64,000 nt of DNA from Luidia sarsii (Eukaryota; Echinodermata; Asteroidea; Paxillosida; Luidiidae). A program made the position numbers and the translations under genes. The notes beneath the pieces are model-generated. The model was not told the DNA's origin and searched no databases. It saw only the letters and a list, made by a program, of their open reading frames with translations. Numbering within the stretch: the first letter of the stretch is position 1; every line of letters begins with the position of its first letter. Shown in pieces: positions 47,192 through 58,243 of the stretch. The stretch covers positions 23,399,757 through 23,463,756 of the forward strand of contig OX465104.1 of the NCBI GenBank assembly GCA_949987565.1. Direction: 5' to 3'.

Positions 47192-48384
47192 GTGATAATT
47201 TATGTATGATTATCACTGTTTGCTCAGTGCTTTTCCTACTGCAGGCAGGAAAAAAGATTTCCGACCCAGTGGTCAAGTGGTTGAGACGTCCTGATTAGAA
47301 AACAGGAGTCAGCCTCTCTGATTTTTCCCCAGCAGACAATAGGGCAAAGCACTGACCATACAGTGCTGATTTAAAGTCAAAACTGAATGGATTTTATATG
47401 ACCAAATTAATAGGCATATCTGAATGACTAAGAAGGCCTGATGTTTTCAATCCCAGCGATACCTTTCCCAAGGCAAAGTGGGAACAAATCCTGCTGAAAT
47501 ATCAGCTTTGTTATTGAAACTAAACCAGGACAGCTACACTTAATGCACTGTAAAAAAACAAACAGCCAGTTTGCTTCAAAATGCAAGCACGCCCTCTGCT
47601 GGCCAACGGAGGAGAGGCCAAAACTTTGGCCCACTGCCACTATATATACAGCCTGCGGGTGTTTGCTTTCGGGTATACAACTATTGATCTGAGCTCAGTT
47701 CAGACACCCTTGCCCTAGTCTGCGGTCCCGGTCTATTCATCCTGTCAGCCTTGAGACCAGCCAGGCGCATAATGAGACTTGCCGTTTTGCAGTCAAGACC
47801 TCGGCACGACTACTGCAGACATTAATTATTTGGGAAGCCGCTATTGAACTCTCTGAAAGTGAAAGAGGAACTCCTGTGCGTTGTGGCTGCGCCGACCATT
47901 CGTCCATGCAGAAAAAAGCTCAACACCAGAGTCAAGTCCACGTAAGCGTGTCAGCATTTGACAGCCATTTATTGTCGCCATTAGTAGTTTTGTAGACATT
48001 TTGTCAATGAGAAATGGGGAACTTTCCTTCTTCTTTTTGTACTTTCCTTGTTCTGTTTTGGTCCAACAGATTCCTTACTGTTTTAGGTAATTGTCTAAAC
48101 TTGGGCCTGAAAAATGAGGAGTTTACTGCATAGAGAATCGTTGCAGATATTGGGACAGATATTTCTTAAGCTTCACAAATTTCAACCACCATTTATTTCC
48201 TTAGACTTGCCTTGACTTGCCATGAGTTGAATTACGATCATGCTGTGGCTGAATTACAAAATACTGGTGGGCCCTGATATTCTATGCCCTGCACATTTGA
48301 ATTTCTGGTCGCCATTGACCAGGTCCAATTTCAAGGTCGTGTGTGATTGACTCTGTCTGCTCAGTGCTTTTCCTACTGCCCACA

Positions 48385-48628
48385 GGGTCCAATTTCATAG
48401 AGCCGCTTAAGCATCAAAATGTGCTTCAGTGCAGAAACTCATGAGCCACAGGATCCCCTTGCCAACCCAAACTTCACTTTTGTTTCATGCTAAGTAAAGA
48501 AGAGTGGAAAACAAGTCAAAAGCAATGGAAATCACATTGCAGGGCAGTTTTTAATCCTTGCTTACATGAGGAAGACTTTTTCTGCTTAGCAGATTTTCAC
48601 ACTTAAGCGGCTCTATGAAATTTGGCCC
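48385..48628 (+). mobile_element. MITE, GAGCCGCTTAAGC family
   Basis: Begins GGGTCCAATTTCATAGAGCC and ends GCGGCTCTATGAAATTTGG. Internal TGCTAAGTAAAGAAGAGTGG is shared with the 22549 copy. Confidence 0.85.
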
Positions 48629-48799
48629 TGGGGGAAAGACCGACAGCTCAGTGGTCAAGTGTTTGAGACGTCTGCAAACTAGAAAGCAGGAGTCATGGGT
48701 TTGAAACCTATACCCAGTCTCTCTGTTGTTATTTTCCCTGCAGACAATAGGGCAAAGTAACGAGCATCAAAACTGAGTGACTTTAGGCTAGTCGACTAG

Positions 48800-48925
48800 T
48801 TGCCGGCAAAGACTATTAGGGAAGGCCACCATCTAAGGGCTGGATAGCTCAGATGGGAGAGCACTGGTACACTAATCAGGAGGTCTCGGGTTCAAGTCCC
48901 AGTCCAGTCAAAGTTTTCTTTGCCA
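48800..48925 (+). mobile_element. tRNA-derived SINE (family A)
   Basis: The head can fold like a tRNA: acceptor GGCTGGA with TCCAGTC, D stem GCTC/GAGC, B box GGTTCAAGTCC. The anticodon loop is one base short, so it is a SINE head and not a functional tRNA gene. An inverted body fragment lies at 51325-51412. Confidence 0.8.
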
Positions 48926-49567
48926 AGTGTTCAGTCTGTTTAGGAAAGCTGTATTAAGATAGTCAAGGGGAGATAGAGTGGAAAGACAAGCTGTAGGGAG
49001 CGGATCAACGAAGGGGATTATCAGAGGGGGGGGGGAGAAGTTAAGGGAACAATCCAGTAGAACACAATAGAAGAATTATTGGCAAAACACAGCGTGGTGT
49101 TGGCCATTGCCCTCTTGGCTGCTAAGGCCATGGGCTTGGATGGTCTGAAGATGCTTCCATCCAATGCATTAACTCTTTCACTACGGAATTAATGTGCATG
49201 TCTGTACGGAATAAATTTGGTAATATATTAGAAACAATGGGACACGCGAGCCGATGTATCGGCTTTCCGTCAACAGAGAGCGGTTTACAGAGCCGATGTA
49301 TCGGCGCGCCGTACGGAAAGAGATAATAGTGAGTGATTCTGCAACCAGTACACCTATACTTGCAAAGCAATGTTTCAGCATTATCTTCTTCCTGCCTATG
49401 AGAAAGGTTCCTGCTAGGATTGAAACATCAGGCCCTCGTGGTCATAAGTCACTAAACAGTCTCCAACATTTTTGTATTACTTTTTATTTTTCTCCTTTTT
49501 TTAAAGCTCCATTTTTATACTGTCCAGTAGTACTTGAGAGGAAATTCACATTACTACCAATGCGCAG

Positions 49568-49685
49568 TAGAGTTACCGGCTCTTTTCAGAGGCCATACTC
49601 CTCCTCCTAAGAGATGATATACATGGTGTCAGTGCAAACCTCCCACTTGGTATTTCCACCGTGCAAACCTTCAAATCTTATCCAA
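49568..49685 (+). mobile_element. Dispersed copy of 113-bp-unit element
   Basis: GTTACCGGCTCTTTTCAGAG with one inserted G before GCC, then the purine tract and the GGTGTCAGTGCAAACC / TATTTCCACCGTGCAAACC tail typical of the monomer. Shorter fragments lie at 20130-20165 and 50165-50205. Confidence 0.65.
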
Positions 49686-50247
49686 AATGTCGGATCTGCT
49701 ACATTTTTTTTTAAATTTCAGTTTTGTAAATTCTTTTGTAAAGTCAGAAAGCAATTTGCAGCATTTTTTGTTGTTGCTTTGACTTCACAAGTTGTGGGAT
49801 GTGGGCTGTGGTTTGTGGCAGAGTGGGAACAGGGAAGTCCTGTCATTATATTGGACTCAGACGGGGACACTTTGTGGGTCTGAATTTGGTCACTTGGACA
49901 AGAGGTCATAGACTGAATTGCTGACGGTAAGTTAAGTTAAGCTTGATCCCTAAGCTTATCAGATGTTACTGAGGGCTGACAAGGAATATAACATTTGGAT
50001 AGGCGGGAGGTTAATTAGGGGAAGTCCTATTTCTGAGGAGGGCTGGTTCGCTATGTAAAATGAGAAACCGTTATACGGTATGCATGGTGTGTGTAGGAGG
50101 TTCAACATAATAGTTGAATAGGCCTACTGCCATTTCCCAGTGATGGGCAGAATACACACTGTTCCACATACCGGCACTTTTTTTTTTCAGAGCCATCCTC
50201 CTTCTCATTATGAATTCTTGTTCATCTCTAACTTTTCACATTGGGGG

Positions 50248-50400
50248 GCCTGACGTTTCGATCCAAGCAGAACTTTTCTCAGAGGCAAAGAGAAGGGTCC
50301 TGCTAGGATCGAAACGTCAGGCCCTCTAATTTTTGAGATTATTTTTGCAGATCATTTTAGTCAGTGAGCAGTTTGCAATGTTCAGTTTTTGTATTAATTT
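50248..50400. repeat. Foldback copy of the CCTGACGTTTCGATCC family
   Basis: Short inverted arms (50249-50325) followed by the GTCAGTGAGCAGTTTGC flank. Confidence 0.8.
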
Positions 50401-50902
50401 CATTCCCACATTGGGTTTAAAAAAATATCCAGCAAATGTTAAGTGGGGATTCTATGCTGGTAATTCCCACACCTGAGCAAACCGGCTAGAATCAAAACTT
50501 TCCAAGTCCAAGCCGACGAAATGGAAATTATATTTTTGTGATGGGAGTGATTCCAATGGAGGAATGGGCGAACAATGGTTGAATGAGGAGATGTAGGAGC
50601 GGAGGCATCTGTGCCACCTATGCCTACATACATCTCACTGATGTCACTAATATAAGCTTTTTTGTGGGTGTGTTGTCAGTACTCAAAGCCAAGAATCAAT
50701 ACACCGATCGAGTAGGCCACGCTCCTTGACAAATTGACCAATCACAACGCGCGATTTAAGGTCCGACAAATTGCCGCCATTTTGTCCGACATAACGCTTT
50801 AAATTTTGCATTCTTTACTACACACTTTTCGCTGTGTTTACTTTTGTTTCGTATCATGTAGCAGGCAATTCCTTTGCAAAACCTGAAGTTTTATCCTTAA
50901 CC

Positions 50903-51110
50903 ATGGTCAAGCGGTGTTTGTATTTTCATTGTAATGCTGACTCTCGATACCCAGGCAAGAGGAAATGTAAATTTTTTACCAAAGCCAAAGTCCAACGGAG
51001 AGAAGTGCTTTCGGCGGTTGCGGGCGTGCAGTGTCCTACATGGATCGGTGTATTGGCTCGCAATGTTTGCCGCACCGCAGTGGAGTGCCTCTTCAAGCAG
51101 AGACGGGGTT
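50903..51110 (+). pseudogene. THAP-type zinc-finger remnant, frameshifted
   Basis: The ATG at 50903 has a good context (ACCATGG). Frame 1 reads MVKRCLYFHCNADSRYPGKR, the start of a THAP C2CH finger (C-x4-C). The continuation typical of THAP domains, NFLPKPKSNGEKC then LRAC, is in the +1 shifted frame from about 50960. Around 51065 a VC with THAP-like spacing returns in frame 1, but the expected His of C-x2-H is absent. THAP domains bind DNA and occur in cellular regulators and P-element-like transposases. Upstream (50725-50800) are a CCAAT motif and GCCGCCATTTTG, promoter-like. From about 51055 the sequence resembles the 113-bp repeat family, so the 3' side may be a repeat insertion. Confidence 0.5.
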
Positions 51111-51989
51111 CTGAGAAGAGCCGGTCAGTTAACAGAACTCGGCAAGAGTTGATGGAGTCGCTTCTGTCTGGTTTGGAAACTTTGTCCATTCATCGTTCTG
51201 CATCACTCCTACCTCAGAGTGATACACGAATGTTAGGGACTACTTTTTGACGCAAATGATCAAGTCTCAAAGGTGTGATGCTTTGAACCTTGCAGGACTT
51301 CTGTAAAAAAAAACAGAGAAGTCAAACAAACCAAGGAAAAACTGACTGGGAACTTTTGAACAATTTGAAAAAAAATTGGCAAAGAAAACTTTGACTGGAC
51401 CGGGACTCAAAGTTTTCTTCGCCAATGAAAAAAGAGAGTGAGAAAAGTATCCAGCAGGGATCAAGATATTAAGCCAGTTAAATTGCATTACATTAACTCT
51501 GACCTTATACTAAAATAAAAATTATTGGAAAAAATATCATTGGAATCGCAACTGAACCCAATTTGTATATCTTGGGCTTTTTCCCAGATTTTGGAGCCAT
51601 CCATATTCACTAGCATGTACATATATGTACATGTGTCGTCCAGCGAGATTCTGGCACCCAATCGAATAGGATGTGGCGTGCCTGCCTCTGCGTTGATTGT
51701 AGGTTTGGGGTTTTCTGTTGTACTGAGTTGGCATATACATGGTGTACATATCCTGACATGCAGGAAGGAAGTGAGCGTGTTATGTGTGGCTTAGATCTCA
51801 ACAGGACAGAGCCTGCCAACGGGAACCGTTATCAAACCCTATAGAGGCTGATTGTCTTTGCCACCAACCACAATCTACCACAGTTTCCCCGTCTATGAGG
51901 AAATCAGCTTCCATGATGTGGTGTGATCGGTGCCGACCCCATAGCCACCATGTTGCGCTGGTGCTAGCCCGTGGCATAACAACATATTA

Positions 51990-52510
51990 GGGCATGTTTC
52001 CACTGTCCCAAATAAACAGGATTATTTGGATCGTGATTTGAATCATGATCCCAAACCCACTTTTTTGGGGGGGTGTTGGACACAATAAATGCGATTATTA
52101 GTGGGATTTAAATTGCGATTCGGACTCCACTATTAGTGAGACTTTACTAGATACATGTAATTGCATTTATTTGCCGTGCGGTGCGTGTGGGAACGCTTTG
52201 CTGATTCGCATCGGGTCTTTTTAAATCCCATAATTCTCTAAGGTTATATACAAAAATGTTGCAAACTGCTTACTGACTAAAATTACCAAAATGTAAATCT
52301 TAAAATTGAGTGGGCCTGACGTTTCGATCCTAGCAGGACCTTTCTCAAAGGCAGAGAGAAAGGTCCTGCTAGGATCGAAACGTCAGCCCCACAATTGTCT
52401 GCTCGCACTTACAGGAAGTGCTGTGCTTGCTTGTATGTCTCGCTGCATGGGCCACCCTCAGGGATGCCCATCATTTGACCGCAACCGCTAACCACAATCA
52501 GTTCCTATAA
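51990..52510. mobile_element. GAATCGCGATTC-family MITE with nested insertion
   Basis: Begins AGGGCATGTTTCCACTGTCC; runs to the GCTAACCACAATCAGTTCC segment. It is interrupted at 52248-52393 by the foldback element, so the MITE is the older of the two. Confidence 0.75.
52248..52393. repeat. Foldback copy nested inside a larger MITE
   Basis: The flank (GTTGCAAACTGCTTACTGAC) and both inverted arms interrupt the MITE at 51990-52510. Other single-arm copies: 2840-2970, 26445-26580, 26665-26700, 38530-38610, 42750-42795, 47435-47475, 49390-49475, 51270-51300, 54005-54045, 56080-56145. Confidence 0.8.
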
Positions 52511-52601
52511 TGACCAGAACATTGCCCATGACTAATTCTGAAGAGATCATACCATCTTTATCAGGCACTGGAGGTCCAAGTGCAGTGGTCTTGCTGTCTA
52601 A

Positions 52602-53291
52602 GGCTATGTTCAGACACCGTACTACGGAGACCGAAAAAGGTCTATCATTTGCGGTCACAGCGGGAGGTAAACATGTCATTGCAAACCCCTTGCGTTCATA
52701 CTCACTGAGTTCAACTGAAAACAGTCTATCTCCGTGGTACTAAGAGGTCACTCACATCGCTTGACCCTGAATCCCAACTTCCATTCTGGCTAGCAAGAGT
52801 GCACGTAACATATCAATGGAATGCACATCGCGTCCTTGTTTTTCGTGCGGTTTGGGCAGTGACATAAATCACCGGTTATGTAATGCGCCCGCTCGTCTGC
52901 CTAAACCGGATATGGTTATGAGATAGACCGTTCAGACACGTTAAGGTTTGTAGACCGGTCTACGTAGACCGGTCTACGTAGTCTAGTCCACCCCTCCTCG
53001 GCGGTCTAAGATAGACCGTTTGTAGTACCCAAAACGGTCTACGTAGACCGTTCAGACACAACTAGATAGACCCTTTTCAGTTTAAACCGAAGATAGACTG
53101 TTTGTAGTACCCAAAACGGTCTACGTAGACCGTTCAGACATAACTAGATAGACCCTTTTCAGTTTAAACCGAAGATAGACCATTTCTACTACCCAAAACG
53201 GTCTACGTAGACCGTTCAGACACAACTAGATAGACCCTTTTCAGTTTAAACCGAAGATACACCACTTTTAGTACGGTGTCTGAACGACCCC
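52602..53291. mobile_element. Second copy of the 82-bp-repeat element
   Basis: Ends GTTCAGACACCGTACTA and TAGTACGGTGTCTGAAC. Repeat units are spaced exactly 82 bp (ACGTAG at 53041, 53123 and 53205). CTAAG occurs just outside both edges and may be a target duplication. Confidence 0.85.
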
Positions 53292-54589
53292 TAAGTGTCT
53301 ATATCAACGTCCTCTGTTGGCATTTACTCGTGAAATCTTCCTGTGTCTGCATGGAAACCTGCTTCCGCCATTCAGACTATTATTTACCAAAAACGGGCTG
53401 CCGGAACTGGTGGCGAAGCCATTACTGGCGCCAAGGTTGTGGATTCGAAGAAGTCTTTTAATCACGAGGAAGTCCGCACTTCTCTCTAACCGTGTAGGTT
53501 CTTAGAGGATTTAATCTACATGTAGTCTGATCTTTCCTGTTATCAAGTGCACCATTGCCCATCCCGGTGTCTTTAGCGAGTCATCACCTGAAATCACCTC
53601 ACCATATTTCGAGCTAAATCAAGAACAACAGGATGTCATTGGCCACCCATATTGTCTCTATGGACGACGTCTGTCCAGACCAGATCATTACCGCAATAGA
53701 GAACCCAACAAACCAAAGGCCGCACGGTGGTAGATTAATTACAGCTCCCTTATTGGAGAACTTCCCATGAGATCAATTCCATCTTGTTGTGTCTCTATGT
53801 TTTATTCTCATTAAATAAACCTTCAAGCCTAAGGCACAGCAGACAGTCTGCGAAAGATTATAATCGGCTGTTTGCCAGTTTCTAGGAAGACATTCAGAAG
53901 CAGTGTTGTTCCGTAACTAAACAATTTCCAAAAGAAGGGACATTGATGAAAAGGGGATCTTTGTTGCCATATCCTCATCAGTGGCTTTCCGTCCTTTGTG
54001 GAAAATTCTGCCTTTCACAGAGGAACTGTTAGGATCGAAACATCAGGACTGTACAGTTTTTTAGTTTTTGGAAAGAAGACCATGTAGGCCCTATTGTCAT
54101 TTGACTGACTAGCGTTTTCAGATTCCATTGTGTGTGTGTGTGTGTGTGTTTTTTTTAATTTTTTTTTTTTTTTTTTTTTTTTTACAGATGTTGGCATTTG
54201 TGGATTGTTATTTATTCAGTGATTCTAACATCCCCGTTGTGTAATGAGTGGGCTGAATTTTCTTTTCTACATACACTTCCCGAAAGGAATTCCATTCTGA
54301 GCGTAGAGGTTAGAGGTTAGGCCTCTAACACTAAACCTTTAAACTTTTTTTTTTAATTTTAAGGAAAGGGGGAAACCAAAGCATTTTGGATGTACGGTAA
54401 GCTCTTCATACTGAAGTTCAATAACACACAAGAGAACTGAGGCAGGATTTCAAAGTGAGTCCACAAGGTACACTAGAATATGTACTGAAATGTCTGTTGG
54501 AGTTTATGTACTAATCATCGCGCGTATTCAGTGTTTTCTCATTCGGTGTGATGAAGAACAACATTCTTTAAAAGGAGCCAACTATGGCC
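53292..54589. other. No gene seen
   Basis: Contains a (GT)n-(T)n run at 54130-54185 and a foldback-family fragment at 54025-54045. The short ORFs at 53276-53505 have no recognisable domain. Confidence 0.4.
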
Positions 54590-55055
54590 GTTTCCATTGT
54601 CTCAAATAAACGCGATTATTTGGATCGCGATTTGAATGGCTATTCAAATTCCACTATTTGTGTTTGTGTGTGGACACAATAAACGTGATTGTTAGTGGGA
54701 TTTGAATCGTGATTCGGACTCCCACTATTAGTGAGACTTTTCCAAATGATCGCGATTAATCGCGATTATTTGTGTGGGAACGCTCTGTTGAGTGGTTGAA
54801 TCGCACCATTTTTTTTTTAATCCCACGATGCACCGCTCGTGCTATGACTAACAGGAAGTGGCGTGCTTGTTTATACGTCTCCCTGCATGGGCCACCCTCA
54901 AGGACACACCCACCATTTGACCACAACTGCTAACCACAGTCAGCTTGTGATTCTTTCGCGTTGCGATTTTTTGGCCTGTGTGAATGCGAGCAAAAAAAGC
55001 CATGTTTTTTTTAAAATCCTGATTCAAATCATTTGGACAGTGTGGAAACGCACAC
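54590..55055. mobile_element. Full-length GAATCGCGATTC-family MITE
   Basis: Left end GGCCGTTTCCATTGTCTC, right end GACAGTGTGGAAACG. Contains AATAAACGCGATTATTTGGA and the ACAGGAAGTGGCGTGCTTG block. Confidence 0.8.
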
Positions 55056-56444
55056 TTTTATCCAGATGTTTCTAATACAGAATTAGATTCTGGAAGAAGC
55101 AGCTGAATGCAAGCCTATATTGATTAGGGCCTACATTGAGGAATTTCAAGAGCTCTTATGCAAACTACACAAAGGAACCAATAGCCCATTCCCCCAATGC
55201 CCCAACCCCTAGATTAGTTGAGGGAGTGAGTCCACTCCTTCCATTTGAAATGGGGCTGGGACAGCGACTGCCGAAAGACAGAAATGCTGGCGAAAAGACA
55301 AACACGCCTGAAATCCCTTTGCATTGTTCGGCCCCGATTAAATGTTTAATATCCAGTCACCTGAGCGTGCTCATCAGACACTTAGGTGTGCGACTGCCCA
55401 GTCGGTCCCAACAATAGCACCCATTTTATAATCAATAGATTGACGATTAAGCGTCTAGATCCGTTCAAAGAAAGCCGTCCGTCTCAGCAACAATCAAGCA
55501 GACGCGGTACCCAAGCAGTCTGTGCATATCGATTGTGCACAGTGCAGGCTACCAATAATACTCAAGCGAATTTTGTAAGTCAGCTGATGACCTTGGTGTG
55601 TTTTTAAGTGGTCACACCCAAGAATTATTTTGTTCGTTATTCCACTGAGATATATCCTCTGGCAATTTCAGTTAGGTTACAGTTACGCTGGGTGATTCAG
55701 TGCACACATTTTTTCCACAGCTCCGTGTCAAACAGAAATGGCTGAACCGGTATACTTTGAATACATCCCATCATGTGGTTGATCCTATTCTAAAAAAAGG
55801 TGTTGTTCAATTCAATCCAAGATGTATCACAAATTCTGTTGTTTTTTTGTGTGTGTGCCATAATCTCAGTCCAAATTCGTTTCAAATGAAATTCCAAATC
55901 GTATTCGCATTCCCTTCCCTATTCCCTCATTCCACTAAGTTTGGTCATTTTGTTGTAGCCCTTTACCTAGTAAAGTCACTACACTACACTACACCCATCC
56001 ATTGCTGCACACAGAGCCCTGCCTGAGGTGTCCATTGGTGTGAGCAACTGTTTTCATTGTAATAACAATATTACCCTGTTTCGATCCCAGCAGGTTTCTG
56101 AAAGAATCATTTTGATTCTGCCTTTGAGAGAGCTCCTGCTCTATTTGTTTTTTGAGACTTGTATGTGAGCGGTTTGCAACTTGGTGGAATATAAACAAAA
56201 AACTGGATCAGGACTTGAACCTGTGCCTTTGGTTCTACCATGGAGGAAGAAATGGTTCTACCATCCCTGGTTTGGGCACCCCCCCCCCAACAAAAAATTG
56301 ACAGCTATCTTTACTGGAGTGGGGGCACCAGTCTGTTAGAATCTAACCATTGACTGCATTATATCTCCAGGGGTCAGACCTTGTTTTTCATTCAGATGCA
56401 AACAACCTTTAATGTTGAGGTGTATGTATGGGAATACTCCCCCT
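55056..56444. other. No gene seen
   Basis: Ordinary sequence with a diverged MITE relative at 55610-55745 and a foldback-family fragment at 56080-56145. Confidence 0.4.
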
Positions 56445-56713
56445 GAATTGCACCGTTTTTTTTTTTTAGATCCCGCAATGCATCGCTCTTACTCTGATTG
56501 ACAGGAAGTGCCGTGGTTGTTTCTATGTCTCCCTGTATGGGCCACCTTCAAGGACACACCCACCATTTGACTTCAACTGCAAACCACAATGATTCATGAT
56601 TATTTTGCGACCCGATTTTTTGGCCCGTGTGAACGCAAGCAATAAAAAGAGCCCAGTTTTGGAATCGCGATTCAAAATCGCCATGATTTGGGCAGTGGGA
56701 ATTACAGCCCTAA
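56445..56713. mobile_element. Right half of a GAATCGCGATTC-family MITE
   Basis: From GAATTGCACCG to GGGCAGTGGGAATTACAGCC. It ends 94 bp before the BEL/Pao 5' LTR. Confidence 0.7.
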
Positions 56714-56806
56714 GTAGTGTGAGGTGCCCAATTTGAGTAGCAGGCAATGACACCAAGGTAGCCTCAATGGTAATTCCTTCACCACACCGTCTGTCAGCCA
56801 ACCCAC

Positions 56807-57388
56807 TGTGTCATCGTCAGGATGTATTACTTCGAATGAGGGCGCGCTTCGCTCTCGTTACGCCTCCACCCACCCCTAGGATTAGGCATTCTTGGGAACA
56901 ATGTGTCTATTGTATATGCCCTAGGTGGGTACGGCGTCCTAGTTTTGGGTGTGTCAGGGTACCTCGGCCACGGGTATGTGTGGCTCATTTTAGTTTCTGT
57001 CTGCGTTGCGTGTGTTTCGTTTCTCCCGTACAGCCATTCTTCATCAGTTTATTTAGTTAATAATTTATTATGTAGTCTTCCCGCCAACCCCGAACATCCC
57101 AGAAAGCCGCAGTAAGCCCACACTTCACCAGTGTGCTTCTCCGTTGTTCCCCGTAACGATTGTAAGTTAACTTTGATTATATTTGATTAATTTATGTGCT
57201 ATTTTATTTATTCTGTTCATTCTGGCCACCAAGATTTGTTCTCCGTTAATATAGTTAAACCGTATCTTAATTTATAATTTCTTGTCAAATTTGTTTCTAG
57301 TTTCACCATGCTCGTACCCGAGGCATGAGTGCAAATAAAGGGATAAAGGAAACGATCGAATGAGTCCTCCGGCCTCATTTTGGGTGCA
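56807..57388 (+). repeat. 5' LTR of BEL/Pao element
   Basis: The left edge is fixed by the match to 63793 onward (208 of 208 bases). The right edge is inferred from a TG...CA terminus two bases before a TGG-initiated primer-binding site. AATAAA at 57334-57339 is a plausible polyadenylation signal. Confidence 0.8.
57334..57339 (+). promoter_or_regulatory. Polyadenylation signal AATAAA in LTR
   Basis: Exact AATAAA about 50 bp before the inferred LTR end, where a retrotransposon transcript would terminate. Confidence 0.5.
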
Positions 57389-57390
57389 CC

Positions 57391-57408
57391 TGGTGACAGT
57401 GAAAAATC
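57391..57408 (+). other. Candidate tRNA primer-binding site
   Basis: TGGTGACAGTGAAAAATC begins two bases after the LTR. It starts with TGG as required for pairing with a tRNA CCA end. The first nine bases are one mismatch from the Leu-tRNA type site TGGTGTCAG. The primer tRNA is not settled. Confidence 0.5.
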
Positions 57409-57468
57409 GTTACGGGGAACATCGGCTACCCCCCTGCCACTTAATATCATCCTCATCGCACTTGCCTT

Positions 57469-58168
57469 GTGTGCAACCCTTCAGTCGTCACCCCTTCAGT
57501 CGTCACCCCTTCAGTCGTCACCCCTTCAGTCGTCACCCCTTCAGTCGTCACCCCTTCAGTCGTCACCCCTCCAGTCGTCACCCCTTCAGTCGTCACCCCT
57601 TCAGGCGTCCCCCCTCCAGTTGTCGTCCCGCCAGCCGTCGCCCCGCCAGTTGCCGCCCCGCCAGTCGCCGCCCCGCCAGTCGCCGCCCGGCCGGTCGCCG
57701 CCCCGCCGGTCGCCGCCCCGCCAGTTGCCGTCCCGCCAGTCGCCGTCCCGCCGGTCGCCGTCCAGCCAGTTGTCGTTCCGCCGGTCGCCGTCCAGCCAGT
57801 CGTCGTCCCGCCAGTCGTCGTCCAGCCAGTTGTCGTCCAGCCAGTCGTCGTCCCGCCAGTCGTCGTCCAGCCAGTTGTCGTCCCGCCAGTCGTCGCCCCG
57901 CCAGTCGCCGCCCCGCCAGTCGCCGCCCCGCCGGTCGCCGCCCCGCCAGTCACCGTCCCGCCAGTCGCCGTCCCGCCAGTTGTCGCCCCGCCAGTCGCCG
58001 CCCCGCCGGTCGCCGCCCCGCCAGTCACCGTCCCGTCAGTCGCCGTCCCGCCAGTCGCCGTCCCGCCAGTTGTCGTCCAGCCAGTTGTCGTCCCGCCAGT
58101 CGTCGCCCCGCCAGTCGTCGCCCCGCCAGTCGCCGCCCCGCCAGTCGCCGCCCCGCCAGTCGTCATTC
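57469..58168 (+). repeat. 15-bp tandem repeat in retrotransposon leader
   Basis: About 46 units of a 15-bp motif. The first block is CCCTTCAGTCGTCAC repeated almost perfectly; the rest are variants of CCCGCCAGTCGCCGC. The unit is stop-free in all three forward frames, giving pentapeptide repeats of the types QSSPL/QSPPR, VVTPS/VAVPP and RHPFS/RRPAS. It lies between the primer-binding site and the well-placed gag ATG. Confidence 0.9.
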
Positions 58169-58243
58169 CTGATCATTTCATCGGCCATCCGCCATCGACA
58201 GTCATCGATCAACCCAGGCCCACCACGGCTAGTCCTCCTGACC

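Noticed and set aside
48838..48910. Functional tRNA gene
   Set aside because: Anticodon loop is short, other copies at 22047, 42107 and 42340 share extra-tRNA sequence, and a SINE body follows.
57453..58166. 237-residue Thr/Gly minus-strand ORF
   Set aside because: Antisense of the 15-bp retrotransposon repeat.
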